This document shows, piece after piece, positions 11,401 through 24,522 of a DNA stretch of 64,000 nucleotides (its first letter is position 1; each line of letters starts with the position of its first letter). The stretch spans positions 6,081,001 to 6,145,000 of the forward strand of contig CM073536.1 in assembly GCA_037074615.1 (NCBI GenBank). Reading direction: 5' to 3'. Origin of the DNA: Leucaena leucocephala. Lineage: Eukaryota; Streptophyta; Magnoliopsida; Fabales; Fabaceae. The notes beneath the pieces were generated by a model. It saw only the letters and a list, made by a program, of their open reading frames with translations. It did not search any database and was not told where the DNA came from. A program made the position numbers and the translations under genes.

Positions 11401-14400
11401 CTATAATTTTTTAAAGTTATTCTTATTTTAATTTTAGTTCTTCAGGTTTAAAATTATAATTTTTAGTCCCTCAATTTTTTTATATTTAAAATATTAATTC
11501 ATATAATTTAATTAAAATATAAAATAATTTAATATTTAAAAGACTAAAATTAAGATAAAAATAAATTTGAGTGACTAAAGTTTTTATTAGCCATATCTAT
11601 ATGTACAGGTTGATAAAGACTATATATATAAAAGTCGCATGTGGCGTTCGAAAACATTAAGACAAAGGCCTGTGGGTCTCCCTCACATGTGCCCTCAAGC
11701 TCCCGTTGAAAACGTCCATTTCATCAACAAAAAAAAGTATTATGTAAAAAATACAACCCCAATTAAAGAAAATAAAGGGGTAAAATATGGTTACTTTGGT
11801 TTTGTTCAATGAACAATACATTATGTTAATCCTTATTTTGATTTGATTTTTATTTTTTAAAATTACATTAGAAAGATTTTAATCTTGAACCTTTGCCTAC
11901 GTCATATCCAGCTATATATATATATATATATATAATTATATATATTACGATATAAGCTAGTTTCAGATGACTAATTAGTAAATTTACTTTTTTATTTGTT
12001 TGATATTTATTCTCCTCCTTGAGTTTTAGTTTAATTTTTATATCATGATAGAGAATTTCAGAAATTAAATAGAAGAATATGCTGATAAAAATATTGAAAA
12101 AGTTATTTCATTATTAGTTCAATACAATTATTGAGAAAATTGGGGATAAATCTACACTTGACAAATTAATTAAGAAATGGGATTAAAACTTAACAGAAAA
12201 TAGTTGCATATTGCCAATGTCTGTGCATATGATATAAAGTAATTACACGTATCATGAGATGTCACTTGTATGTTGGGAAATGTTAATTACATATAGTAGA
12301 ATGTAGGTTATATATTACGAAAGCCTGTTACTGTTACGGTCCTAAAAACTAATTAATTTCTCAATTAGGGATTTTTACGTGATTTTTCCTACATTTTCTT
12401 TAGTCATAACTTTTTATTAATTTAATTTCAATGAAATCAAATTGACATTTTTACCAATAAATTAATTTTGATAGGTAGAGAATTAACTCTTACTTCAATT
12501 TTATTTTGCCTAAATTAATTTAATTGAATCGAGGTAATTAATTAATTTAACTTCATATAATCTTTATAGATCCATTTTGGGATGTCAACATCATCTCAAT
12601 TAAAAGTATTGTGGGAAAGTCTCATGTGAATAATGCATTTGATAGCTATTTATTGAAAATGACTTTGAATCGAGGTGTTTATCCTTATCCAATTTAATCT
12701 TAAAGGGCATTGCTCGTCTGCATAAATGTTATTTTTTTCTTTTTTCTGTTTTTATCATAACTTTTTTCGGGTGGCCAAATTGCTTTTACCTTTTTGACTA
12801 TTTAACATAATGGATGGATTTGCTATTATTTAAACTTTAGCTGCAAAAAATAAATGGCCGCCACCGTTCCCTTATCTCACATATAGAGATACGCGGAGTA
12901 TATTTATTTGTTTGATCATTTATTTGTATATTTCTTAAAAAATAAATTATGTGAGTAAATCGTCTAGAAAAGAATAATTGATATATTTCTATTAAATATT
13001 TTGAAGCTAAAAATTTCAATGATGTTTTTTTTAGAAAATATATAAAATTAAATAAGTAAAACAAGAATTTCACATCTTGAATTACTATATTTTTTGGGCC
13101 AATATTTAATTACTAGATTAATCTTGAGTAACTTGGCAGATCTTTATATTTTTGTTTATACAAGAATAGTGCCCACTATCCTCAAAATAATAATGTCAGT
13201 GCCCACAAATTTTTCATGTATTTCTAAGGAAAAAAGAAGAATAAGAAGAATAGATAGTGAGTGAGTGCCCACTATCCTAAACGGTACGTTTAGTATGATG
13301 AAAGAGTATTTTATAAAAATAAAAATAAAAATAAAATTATGTTAAAAATAGATTTTAAAATTTTATTTTGCAGGTTATAAATGAGTATAAAATTAATATA
13401 TATTTTTTTATAATTTGGAGTAAAATTGTCCAAAATATTTTTTTCTAACTTGGGAAGAGTTAAAGTTGTCCAGAATTTTTATAATTTAGGATAAAATAGT
13501 CCAATATATTTCACTTTTATTTTATCATCTCATTCTCAACTTTTTTAATAGAATTAAAATAATTTAAAATATTAAAAATAAAAATAAAAATAAAAATAGT
13601 ACTAAGAGAAATACCCACTTCCATACATTCAATTCTATGCTACTAAAAATGTCCAAAAGATTGTACATGTCATTTTCTTTCATTAATACAATATTTTTCT
13701 CAATTTTTTTAATAATTAATGAGCCCTGCTGGCTACCAAATTATGCTCCATTAATTAGGTGGTGGAAGTGTTTGATAATTATTTCACTACTTGGGAATTA
13801 ATTATTTCAATACCATGTAACCTTTATTTTCATGTGCCCTAAAACTCTAGCCTCAATGGCCCAATTTGGATCACTTAATAAAAGTATTTATTCCTAACAA
13901 AAAAACTCAATTACTTGGAAAACTAATCAACACCGATCTCAATATATAAATAAATTCAAGTCTAAATTATATTATGTTTCTTTAAATTTTTTTGTAGAAA
14001 CTATATGCACTTCTTCCTATTACAACATTTAATTGAAAAACACTTAAAAAACATTATTTTCAGCTGAAAAAAACTTGTAATTTAGTCATAGAATAAATTT
14101 TGCCACTAAAATGGTCTCAGTTGTGTTCACATATTGTCATATTTAGTGTTTGGATTTTCTTACAATTAAATCAATCTATTTTCAAAATCATAATTATAAA
14201 TTAATTTGACCTAAAAACTATCGTCTTACCGCTAATTTTTTTAATTAGAGAATGAATATTGATAATTTAAAATTATAAATAAGATTAAACTCGGTGATGT
14301 TCTATTAATTAAAAAAAAATCATATCATTATGCTTTAAGATCATTCACCGTTAATTTAAATACTCTTCTTCTTGGTGTCTTAAATTCTTCATTTCCTCAA

Positions 14401-15080
14401 GCGATGAATGAAGAAACCGTCAAAGTTGAACGTTGGCGCACACAAATTCATCAACTTTGGAAAGTTTAGCTTCTTAATAGTCTAAATTTGACTCCTAAAA
14501 TCTATTTAATATTTAAAATAATGTGGAGTTTACGGGTCATATTATTTGCACATGACATCTTTCAAACATGCAAGTCCAGCTAATTAGTGAATTTGCACTT
14601 TGACTTCTTCGAATGCTTAAAAGTGAATACAGGCATATTTATATAATAACATTTTTAAAATAGCATTTTCGCCAACAGTATCGAGCATTCGTGTACAAGT
14701 TTCTACCAAAATTTTAAAACATATTTACACAATAAAAAGACTAAAAAATTACTAAAAAATCTATCACTGTACAATTTATTATTTAAAAGTGTTAGGTGTA
14801 ACCCATCTTTGAAGGACTCTTATTCGGATGCATGTAATATGTTTTTAATTATATGTAGAATAAAAAATATTTATATACAACATGAAGAAAAATTATATCC
14901 ATAGATTTATAAGGCTTGATTTTTAGGCATATTTGAGCAATAAATTTTTTAATAGGGATTTTTTCATAGTTTTTTTAAAAATATTTATATATTATAAATA
15001 TATATTAATGATCTAAATAATTATCATAGTTTTGGATAAATAAATTATTTTGTCTATATATTCTTAGCCGATGCTCTTTT

Positions 15081-15850
15081 GGTCGTTTGTTTTTTCACCT
15101 TTTTGGGACAGAAACAAACAGATCCGGCTCGGCTCACTGGTTTGCAGTCAAGGGAGTGGCTCGGATTAACCGTGCAAGAGTAAGACGAAAGAGTAAGGTC
15201 ATTTTCGTCTTTCCATATCAACCGTCCGACGGCTAGCGCGCCAATGTCCCCTATCCTCCACTCCTGGGTATTTTCCTCCGTCTTACTACAATCAAACCAA
15301 CCTCAGAAAATTACTATAACTAATCATAAATGCCCAAATTAAAATGTCTTTTAACAAAAAATAACAACATAATTAAAGAATTTCCCACTAATTAATTAAT
15401 CACTACTTCATTCTACCTCACCTTTCAAGAACTGGTATTAATTAATTACTGTTTCCCTTTATTATTATTATTTACTTCTATATGTCTCCCTCCAGCATCT
15501 TCGTCTTCTTGTCTGTACTATCTTGACTTGAAAGAAAACCCTAAGAATCTCTCACTCTCACTCACTCTTACTCTCTCTTACTAGGATCTCGAGCTTCTGG
15601 CTTTCTCTGGCATTGAATGGTTACCGTTAGATCTCCGATCACGGCAATGTGAGTGAAGTCTCTCTGTACATGACCCGGTCTCTGATCATCATCATTACTG
15701 GCGTGTATGTGAATTAAGCTTTGGATCAAAGTTTCTGATTCGATTTGTTTAAGCTTATGTGACTGTTTGCATTAGCCTTTTCCTTTTGATACGATCTTCT
15801 GCTTTTGTTGCTGCCGACTATTCTTTACTTGGTCCTTCGCAAAAGTGCTT

Positions 15851-15889
<39 letters not shown>

Positions 15890-16701
15890 CCCCCTTCTCT
15901 CTCTCTCTCTCTCTTGGTTGGAGTGATAATGCAGCGTTCATTTTCAGCTTCACGTGCTTTTTTTGGGAGTAGATTTGAGTATTAGCTAGCCGGATCGGAT
16001 TGACGCTGGTAACTGATACTGCTTGAGCTAAATTCTGCAAATGGGTTTTCAAGTTTTTGAACCAGCTGGTTTTGAGAAAAACCTTTGACGTCATTACAAA
16101 ATGTAAATATAATAATTTCGATTTCTTTCTCTTTTTGGCTAATTGAGCTACCAGATTTGGCTTGAATCCTACTCTTCTTCCGCTTTCTCCATTCTACGCC
16201 TCTGTTTACTTTGCTGATCAGAGTTGCATTGTCCAGCTATTTGCTTCTCTGCAGAACTATGATTTACTGATCATTGTCGTTGCTGTTCTTCTCTAGTCTG
16301 ATCATTTGGAGATCAGTTGTATCTGGTAGGTTGTGGGTGTCTTCAATGTTCTTGTTCACCTAATGAATTTTTAAGCCATTTTTATTGGAAATGTTGACTT
16401 CGGTTCCAAAGACAGAAACTAGCAGGCTCTTATTACTCTTTTGGTCTTTTCTTACAAGAGATCTCGTTAAAAAAAACAAATCCTGCTACTTGCGTTCTTC
16501 TCACTCTCATTGAAGAGCATGCAGTTTTATCCGTATTTTGTCCGTTATTACTTATTACATATAAATTTTTGCTTGGATATCCTCAGTACTGTTGTCATCT
16601 TGTCATTTACAATTCGAATTACCATGATGTATACTTGACTGGTACTGACTGGATCATGGAACAGATCTCAAAAACTGTTGAAATTGGCAGTTAATCAATG
16701 A
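15081..16701 (+). promoter_or_regulatory. promoter and spliced 5' leader of the subtilase gene, with an upstream ORF
   Basis: This stretch is less AT-rich than the DNA to its left. The leader probably starts near 15.5 kb. A leader exon ends at 15648 before a consensus donor (GTGAGT), and the intron ends at an AG at 16663-16664. An alternative AG at 16689-16690 is possible. With the first acceptor, an ATG at 15617 opens a 22-codon upstream ORF that crosses the splice junction and stops at TGA 16699-16701. That stop overlaps the main ATG (16698-16700) in the arrangement ATGA. Leader introns and upstream ORFs commonly adjust expression. The transcription start was not determined from sequence. 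Confidence 0.5.
15852..15914. repeat. CT microsatellite in leader intron
   Basis: A run of about 17 CT units (to about 15886) is followed by a short TTGTCCCCC interruption and about 10 more CT units. It lies in the predicted leader intron of the subtilase. The tract is probably polymorphic in length. Confidence 0.9.
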
Positions 16702-19700
16702 AGATGAGGTTCTCGGACTTTAGGTGCTTATGTATAATTTTATCAGCCCTTCTGATTTCTGGTAAGGCAGAGATTTACATAGCAACCGTTGAAGGTGAGC
16801 CTGTCATAAGTTATACAGGAGATATTGATGGCTTTGAAGCCACTGCTGTGGAATCTGATGAGAAGATTGATACCACAAGGTATTAGCTAATCTCAGCTGC
16901 TTTCTCCATACTTCTTAAGAAAAACAAAGGAACAACATTCCTTCCACCTATAGCCACCCTTTCTTGTTTTGAGTTGAGGCATATGCCAAAATTTAACCAC
17001 AGTCATTAATTTTCGGCCAAATCCAAGCACAAAACAGAGGCCGGAAGTTCTGATCATAGTGATGCTTTAACAGACCAGCTATCTTCCAGAAAACTAGAAG
17101 TACTTTCCCCCCCACTTTTTTTAATATATAATTTGGAGTGGTGCATACTATGCCTTAACTTCTCCTGATATATTTCTTGACCTTTTGGGACATCCTTTTG
17201 AGGCTTGGGTTTATTGCTTGGTCTGATGAACATATCAATATATTTTCACAACCTATTGTTGGTATGAATTAATTCTTGAGAAAGAAAAGCTGGTGAATTG
17301 ACAAATTTTTAATTTTGCTACTATGTTTTTCACAATATAATTTTCCGCAAAAAATGGGGTTGGCCTCTTAGGGTCATTTTGTTTTAAACTCCCCTGTGCC
17401 ACATCCAACACAGTATGTTTTATCCTTTCCCCCCAGTTACATCAGATTTCTTAAACATAGCCTTACTATTGTGAGCACCTGTTGGGTGCCCTGAGCCATG
17501 AAATGGAAATTGATAAGTTGTGGCTGCTCACTTTTTCTATATGCATTTTCCAGTGAATCGGTGTCATCTTATGCCCGTCACCTTGAGAATAAACATGATA
17601 TGCTTCTTGGGATGCTGTTTGAGCGTGGGACCTACAAGAAACTCTATAGCTATCAACATCTTATAAATGGGTTTGCTGTTCATCTTTCCCCGGAACAGGT
17701 GAAGTCTTGCGTTATTTATATTACCATTCTAGTTACAACAATTTTAGTTACAATTGCTTGAAATAATTTCTACATTCTGTTTTTCTCATGCTTTCCCCTT
17801 ATATTAGTAGGCAGAAATTTTAAGACGTGCTCCTGGAGTGAAATGTGTTGAAAGGGACTGGAAAGTGAGGAGACTTACAACACATACGCCAGAATTTTTA
17901 GGACTTCCAACTGGGGTATGGCCAACAGGTGGTGGTTTTGATCGGGCTGGAGAAGACATTGTGATAGGATTTGTGGACTCTGGGATCTATCCACACCACC
18001 CTAGTTTTGGAACACACCATACTGACCCATATGGGCCAGTTCCAAAATATCGAGGAAAATGTGAAGTTGATCCAGATAATAAGAGGAGTTTTTGTAATGG
18101 GAAGATTATTGGAGCACAACATTTTGCTCGTGCTGCAAAAGCTGCTGGGGCTTTTAACCCTATAATTGATTTTGCTTCTCCTCTGGATGGGGATGGTCAT
18201 GGAAGGTTAGGATTCCCCCCCCCCCCCCAAACAATTAGTTTGTTCGCTGAGGAATGAGCTGTTGAAAGCCATGATAATAGACCCCTTTACTTAACCTCAT
18301 TCTTTTAAATGTATATGATCCATCATCTGGTACAGGCTAACTGTCCTGCCGTTTGTATTCTTAGTTTGTCAGAAATCTTGAAACATTTTATACTGCCGCT
18401 TAAGTAGAAGACTTTGGAAGATATACTCTTAACACATCTTGTATCTCAAGGAATTTATTGATAAATTCTAAAATTCTTTTCCTTATGTTTTGAGTTATGA
18501 AGATGCCATTGTGTGCTATTACGGGCTGAGGAAATTCTTCTATCTGGTCCTGAATTTGGTGAATGAAACTTAACTGTGTGTTGGAAACACTCGCTTTGCT
18601 GCTTTATTTTATTGCCTCTTTAAAGCACTGGATGATAATATGAAATTTTCAGAGCTTAGAAACATCCCTGCTAGTTTCCTTTCAATGAACTACCATATTA
18701 TTTGGACTAGGGGATAACTTCAAATGTTTTCCCTCACAAAAGATGCCATGAATTATCTATTAGTGACCATTAGAGATACTATTTTTACATATAAGAACAA
18801 ATGAAACAAAAGGGTTATATGTTAATGCACAAATGATGATTGTTGGAGTTATCAATATATATAGTATGCTTCATTTTATGCTTTTCAGGTTCTTGAAGTG
18901 GATAGGATCAACTATTATAGCCTTATCTTGTGATTTGATCACTTTTATTTATTATAATATTTCCCCATTTTTCTTTGCATCAGTCACACATCAGCTATTG
19001 CGGCTGGGAATAATGGAATTCCTGTGAGGGTGTATGGCCATGAATTTGGGAAAGCAAGTGGAATGGCTCCCCGTGCCAGGTGAGGAATAATAATCTGGCA
19101 AGTTATTGTTTGAATTAAAACTGGGAACTATAGCCTTTTGCTGCATCAGACCCTTGGCGTATTTGTGTTTAGGATTGCTGTATACAAGGCTCTTTACAGG
19201 CTTTTTGGAGGATTTGTTGCAGATGTAGTTGCTGCTATTGACCAGGTATATATATATAAATATATAAGCGCTTATCTTATTTCTCCCTGTTTCCTATCTT
19301 TCTTACCTAGCATTCATCATGGGGATTTGGCTAGAAGGTAGCTCACTCATGCTTAATCATTTATTTTTCCTGTTACCTTCATATCACATATGTAAGAAGA
19401 AAGAGGACATAGAAGAAAGAGATTCTTTGAAGTTGTGGGAAGAACACAACTTTCCTATTTATCATTTTCTTTTAATTCATTGGTTTTGGGGTCTTATTTT
19501 TCCCGGATCTCATGGAAAACCTTCCATTGAATTGCTTAGAATAGATTCTCAGCAGTCTACATGAAGCTTAACAGTTTGTGTTATCTGTTTTATCTACATT
19601 CTCATGTGAGTGCGGTTGCAAGGTTTATGTCAATGTCTAATTATCTAAGTTTGAGGTTGACAGGCTGTGCATGATGGGGTGGATATACTCAGTCTTTCAG

Positions 19701-22700
19701 TTGGACCAAATAGTCCTCCAGCAACCACCAAAACCACATATTTGAACCCTTTTGATGCTACACTTCTTGGAGCTGTCAAAGCAGGTGTATTTGTTGCACA
19801 GGCTGCTGGAAACGGGGGTCCTTTTCCTAAGACCTTGGTTTCATACAGTCCATGGATAGTATCTGTAGCAGCAGCGATTGATGATCGTAGATATAAAAAC
19901 CATCTGACCCTTGGAAATGGAAAAAAATTGGCTGGACTTGGGTTGTCCCGTGAGTAAACCAACTTACCACATATTTCTTTGAATAATTTATTTTCAATAG
20001 GGAAATGGTAATATGAAATGTGGCATTGAAGATCAAGGTTTGCTTCATATTCAAGAAAATTGTTTCCTGTCATTCTACCCTATAGAGAAGGACTGAAATG
20101 ATTTATGCCAAAGAAAGAAAAAAGTTATTCAAGTCAAATATCTTTTATTTGCAGTGACTGATATTATTAAACTATCACCCGCTCTCCTTTAAATTTAAAA
20201 AGGGGAAAGAAAAGTAAAGAAGAATAGATGAACTATCAGGATATCAAAGATTGTAAAACATTTATCGAATTTGGTTCCTCTTTGCTTAGCTTCATTAATT
20301 TAGTTTGTTTTGTGAAATTAGAACTTGACTTTAAAAGTTATGTTGTCAAAATGAATACATTGGTTGTTTGGAGAATTAAGATCATCTCAGTGTTCTGTAA
20401 AATTTATGCTTACAAGCCTAAGCACTTTTTTGGTTGTCTGCAGTCTGCAGATATTAGCTGTCTGTAGTTGCCAAGAGATATTCGGTCTTTGCATTGATAA
20501 AGGATGTTCTATGGCTTTGTGCAGCTGCAACACGTGCAAATAAATCATATACTTTGGTTGCTGCAAATGATGTGCTGTTAGATTCTTCAGCTATGAAATA
20601 CAGCCCCACAGATTGCCAAAGACCAGAAGTTTTAAATAAGAAATTGGTAGAAGGGAATATTCTTCTTTGTGGCTATTCTTTTAACTTTGTTGTTGGTACA
20701 GCATCAATGAAGAAAGTTGCAGAAACAGCCAAGGCTCTTGGTGCAGTTGGATTTGTTCTTTGTGTGGAAAATGTTTCTCCTGGAACAAAATTTGATCCAG
20801 TCCCTGTTAGCACTCCTGGAATTCTTATCACTGATGTCAAGAATTCAAAGGTACTTGCTCAACTTTGTTGTCATATTTGTGCAAAGGTAGATCCATTATG
20901 ATCTATGACAACTCCTATCAATTGCATCTCTTACCCAATAACAGAATAACTTATCACAATGTGGTTATTTTTGTCGTCTTCTACCTGTCCTCTATATTAT
21001 TTGTTATGATCACGAAAATGTCATACTAATCTTGGGGATTTGGTGCTTACAAATCACTATTGTTCAGGAACTTATAGATTATTATAATATCTCTACACCG
21101 AGAGATTGGACTGGGCGGGTGAAGAGTTTCAAAGGTATAGGTAATATTGGGGATGGGTTGATGCCTATCCTCCACAAATCTGCACCACAGGTGGCATTAT
21201 TCTCTGCTCGAGGGCCGAATATTATGGACTTCAGCTTCCGAGATGCAGATCTTCTCAAACCTGATATTTTAGCGCCTGGTTCATTGATTTGGGCTGCCTG
21301 GTCTTTAAATGGAACCGATGAGCCTAATTACGTTGGTAAGTCTGTGATGTTTTAAGTTGATAAATCAGTCTAAGACATCCTCCTGGTAGAAAAAAGTAAA
21401 AACAGAAAAACATGTGCAGAAGAGCCATTGTACTAATGTGTTGAAGAGTTTTTCTTTTTCTTTATCCTTTTTTTTTTAGCTAGACAAAAGAAATATGCCC
21501 TAAGAATATTTACATGATATCTGGGGTTCTCGTTTTGTTCTGAGCTCTAATGTGAATTGCTTTGAACAAATAAGATTTCAGGTAGTTTAAGCTCTAAAAA
21601 ATAAGTGGAAATGTTTTGGACTCCAAAAGTTTATCATTATTCATTTGGTTACCTACTTTACCCTTTTATTCTTAGTCAATTTTGGAAGACTTGTAATCAA
21701 AAGGTGGGGAATTATAGTACTATAGGAAGAAGAAAGATGATATCATAGATTTGTTTAAAACGATAAATGGCTTGAGCAGGAGAGGGATTTGCCATGATAT
21801 CTGGAACTAGCATGGCTGCACCACATATAGCTGGGATAGCTGCCCTTATTAAGCAAAAGCATCCACATTGGAGTCCAGCAGCCATCAAGTCGGCGTTGAT
21901 GACAACAGCAAATACTCTAGACAGAGCAGGAAGGCCTCTTCTAGCACAGCAGTATTCTGAAACAGAAGCAATGAAGTTTGTCAAAGCCACTCCTTTTGAT
22001 TATGGAAGTGGACATGTTAATCCAAGAGCTGCCTTGGACCCTGGGCTCATCTTCAATGCAGGTTTGCTTTCTTCATCCCCCTAATATAACTAATTCGTTT
22101 GTCTAATTCTTTTATAATGGCTAGTTAGCTTGAAATGAAGAATCAGGTAACATCTATGAATTCTTTTAACCGAGTTCACAGAGTATTACCCAAGTCATAA
22201 AAGTCAACTTGAAAGAACTTATAAACATCATGTCTGAGGCAAAGTTTCATGAAACTACTGGTTTACTTTATCTTTGCCACTCCTCATCTTCTTGCAGGAT
22301 ACAAGGATTACTTGGGGTTCTTGTGCTCAACACCTGGTATTAATGTTAATGAAATAAGGAACTACACACACTCACCATGTAACAGTACCATAGGGCACCC
22401 ATCAAATTTAAACAGCCCATCAATAACAATTGCCCACCTCGTGGGAACTCGAACCGTCACCAGGACCGTCACAAATGTCGCTGAGGAGGAAGAAACCTAT
22501 GTGATCACTGCCAGAATGGAGCCGGCCGTTGCCATCGAAGTGAACCCTCCAGCGATGACCATCAAAGCTAGGGCATCACGTAAGTTTTCTGTGACTCTTA
22601 CAGTTCGTACAGTGACAGGACTTTATAGTTTTGGAGAGGTTTTATTGAAAGGAAGCAGAGGGCACAAGGTGAGAATCCCTGTTCTGGCCAATGGATACCA

Positions 22701-22707
22701 ACGATAG
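16698..22707 (+). CDS. subtilisin-like serine protease, SBT2.5/SBT2.6 type
   Basis: Predicted secreted peptidase of family S8, 820 aa. Ten exons are read from splice sites and frame: 16698-16879, 17554-17698, 17811-18205, 18984-19079, 19173-19245, 19664-19949, 20525-20850, 21068-21335, 21780-22061, 22298-22707. Order of parts: signal peptide (about 1-23), I9 inhibitor prodomain (about 25-115), catalytic domain with Asp165 (FVDSG), His239 (GHGSHTA), oxyanion Asn347 (AAGNGGP) and Ser601 (GTSMAAPH), a PA insert within about 393-530, and a fibronectin-III-like C-terminus. All four key residues are present. The prodomain block EAEIYI..FEATAVESDEKID and the long conserved catalytic segments match Arabidopsis SBT2.5/SBT2.6 as I remember them, and length agrees (about 816 aa). 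Plant subtilases act in the apoplast on peptide hormones or wall proteins. The substrate here is unknown. It looks intact. Confidence 0.93.
18215..18228. repeat. poly-C tract in subtilase intron 3
   Basis: Fourteen consecutive C residues start 10 bases after the intron 3 donor. Such a tract is rare in this AT-rich window and is prone to length errors in sequencing. It does not touch coding sequence. Confidence 0.9.
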
Positions 22708-22971
22708 CTTGGTTTGGACAGGAAAAAAAAGAAGAAGGGTTGCTTGTAATATTCTTTTAAACTTGTGGAAAATAATGGTGAAGTTAGATTTATTGGTCTA
22801 AAATATATATATTTAGTAGGTGTAAAGGTAAGATGGTGTAAGGGGAGACTCAGAGAGTCATTTAGTTTCTTCAAGTCGTAAATTTTTGCAACTGCTGGTG
22901 ATTTTGTTGAAATGCTTCTTAATTAAAAGTATTAGGCATATGTAATCAATTATGTTCCTTCTCCTTTTCAC

Positions 22972-22977
22972 AATAAA
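22972..22977 (+). terminator. polyadenylation signal of subtilase gene
   Basis: A canonical AATAAA lies 265 bases after the stop codon, in AT-rich sequence. It is a plausible near-upstream element for 3'-end formation of the subtilase transcript. Confidence 0.5.
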
Positions 22978-23116
22978 TGTTACTTCAGGAGGTTTAATAA
23001 ATTTGAATCTTTTCTACTCTTTTTGCTTTCTTCTATATTTTCTCCCTTTTAATTTGGAACGAATTGGTTATTATAAAATTTGGTAATTCATTGGAGATTT
23101 CAATACTTCTCAAGAT

Positions 23117-23160
23117 GAACAATTACATGCAGACATTTGAACAATTACATGCAGACATTC
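23117..23160. repeat. 22-bp tandem duplication
   Basis: Two adjacent copies of a 22-bp unit begin GAACAATTACATGCAGACAT and differ only at the last base. Confidence 0.9.
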
Positions 23161-24318
23161 TCACACTAATAATTAAAAAAAAATTAAAATTTCATAATGG
23201 AAACCCTTTTCTTCTTGATTCTAATTCATTAACATCTAATCCAAACCATGGAAGTTTTGGGAAAACTTTTAAAACCATGATTTTTAAGTAAGTAGCCAAA
23301 CACCATAATTTTTTTCTAAAAAGTATTTTTTTGGGTGATATTTTCCTATAAAGTATTTTGTGATTTAAAACTATGGTTTTTAAGGAGAAAAAATTTCTGC
23401 CTTTTCAGAAATTATTCTCATCTAAAATTATTTTTATCATTTTTTTTTCATAATCCTAATCTGAACATGCTTTCAATCAAGAATCAAGAACTAAAATAAA
23501 AGCGTCATTCTCTTTTGGGTAAGTTCTGTGTACACAATCTTGAGTGTGAAATATTCACATAGGAATCATCTAGAAAAATCAGGCAAGAAAAGATTAGCCA
23601 AAATTGATAATTCCAAGTCTGGATTCTTAGAATGAGACAGCTTCAATGGTCAGCCAACAAAACCCAATTATCAATGATAATGATGCTATGGAGATGGAGA
23701 AGGGATGATTGGTTGACATGCCCCATTCATTGTACGAACAAAGTTCTATTTGAGTTGCATTATTTCTAGTGTGTCAACACATGATTTGATATAAAATTTA
23801 TCTTTAACATTAATATTAATTTTGTCTGCCAAAAAAAGTTAAATGATATTAGTTAATATACTCCACTACTCCTAAAATATATGGGTTTTAACGATTTTGG
23901 TTTTGCTTTAAATATAAGGTTTTATTATCTCTTCTCTTCTATATTAAATATTTCTTTTCTATAATACTCATAATTATTGGGACATTTTTTTTATTTAGTA
24001 AGGGTATCCCTACCTTTTTTAGGTCTAGAGTGCAATTTACTCCGAGTAATAAATGATAGGAAGTATGGCAAATTCTCTACATATTAATTATAAGTAATTA
24101 ATTTACCTATTTTCTTATTATATGAATTAGTTAAAAAACCTTAATATTTATATTTAGGATTTGAAGGAATATTTAATAATCATTGATTGCTTCTTAGTAA
24201 ACTGCCAATATCTTCATGTTCGTGGATATTGAATGTTTGTTGCAACCTCTCTTTATATGCATGGATCTTCAATAGTGTGTTGTGAGTGTCTGCAGAGAAG
24301 ACACACAAAGAATGTAAA

Positions 24319-24522
24319 ACTCTCCCATTTTAGATAATATTAAATAAATAAGTTAATTATAACTAATATAATATCTAATTGACTAATTTAGATAGATTAA
24401 AGAGTATATAATAATAATTTATCTTGAAATATTAAATTTAATTATAATTAATTAATTTATTTAATTTTTTTAAACTATAAAAAAATTAATTAACTCTTAT
24501 ATTAAAGATAAGAGGGAGTATT
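24319..24522. repeat. Stowaway-like MITE
   Basis: An AT-rich element of about 200 bp. The left end reads ACTCTCCCATTTTAGATAAT. The right end, on the other strand, reads TACTCCCTCTTATCTTTAAT. CTCCC-type ends followed by TTAATATAAG-like sequence also occur at 41.86-42.11 kb, with less clear relatives near 49.4 and 62.0 kb. Confidence 0.5.

Larger units (their letters stand above)
3225..15080. other. gene-free, transposon-rich stretch
   Basis: No protein-coding gene is supported in this 12 kb. It is AT-rich and holds a family-A SINE (4156-4340), a MITE (5075-5348), a family-B SINE fragment (about 6156-6262), a tRNA-like SINE head (about 6603-6669) and a possible DNA transposon (7436-8459). Blocks at about 3480-3635 and 8570-8790 share a run of AT-rich motifs, including ATTAGTTATAATTAAT near both ends, and look like two members of one MITE family. 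Around 9.5-10.2 kb there may be another degraded DNA element. The rest is unexplained AT-rich DNA. Confidence 0.6.

Noticed and set aside
13276..13615. Possible transposon with AAAATA repeats at both ends
   Set aside because: Ends pair only through simple A/T repeats; no target duplication or second copy seen.
16698..16886. Treating the first subtilase open frame as a stand-alone 62-aa gene
   Set aside because: It ends in a GT donor and the next exon continues the conserved propeptide in phase.
17898..18200. Minus-strand open frame inside subtilase exon 3
   Set aside because: Antisense shadow of a strongly conserved coding exon.
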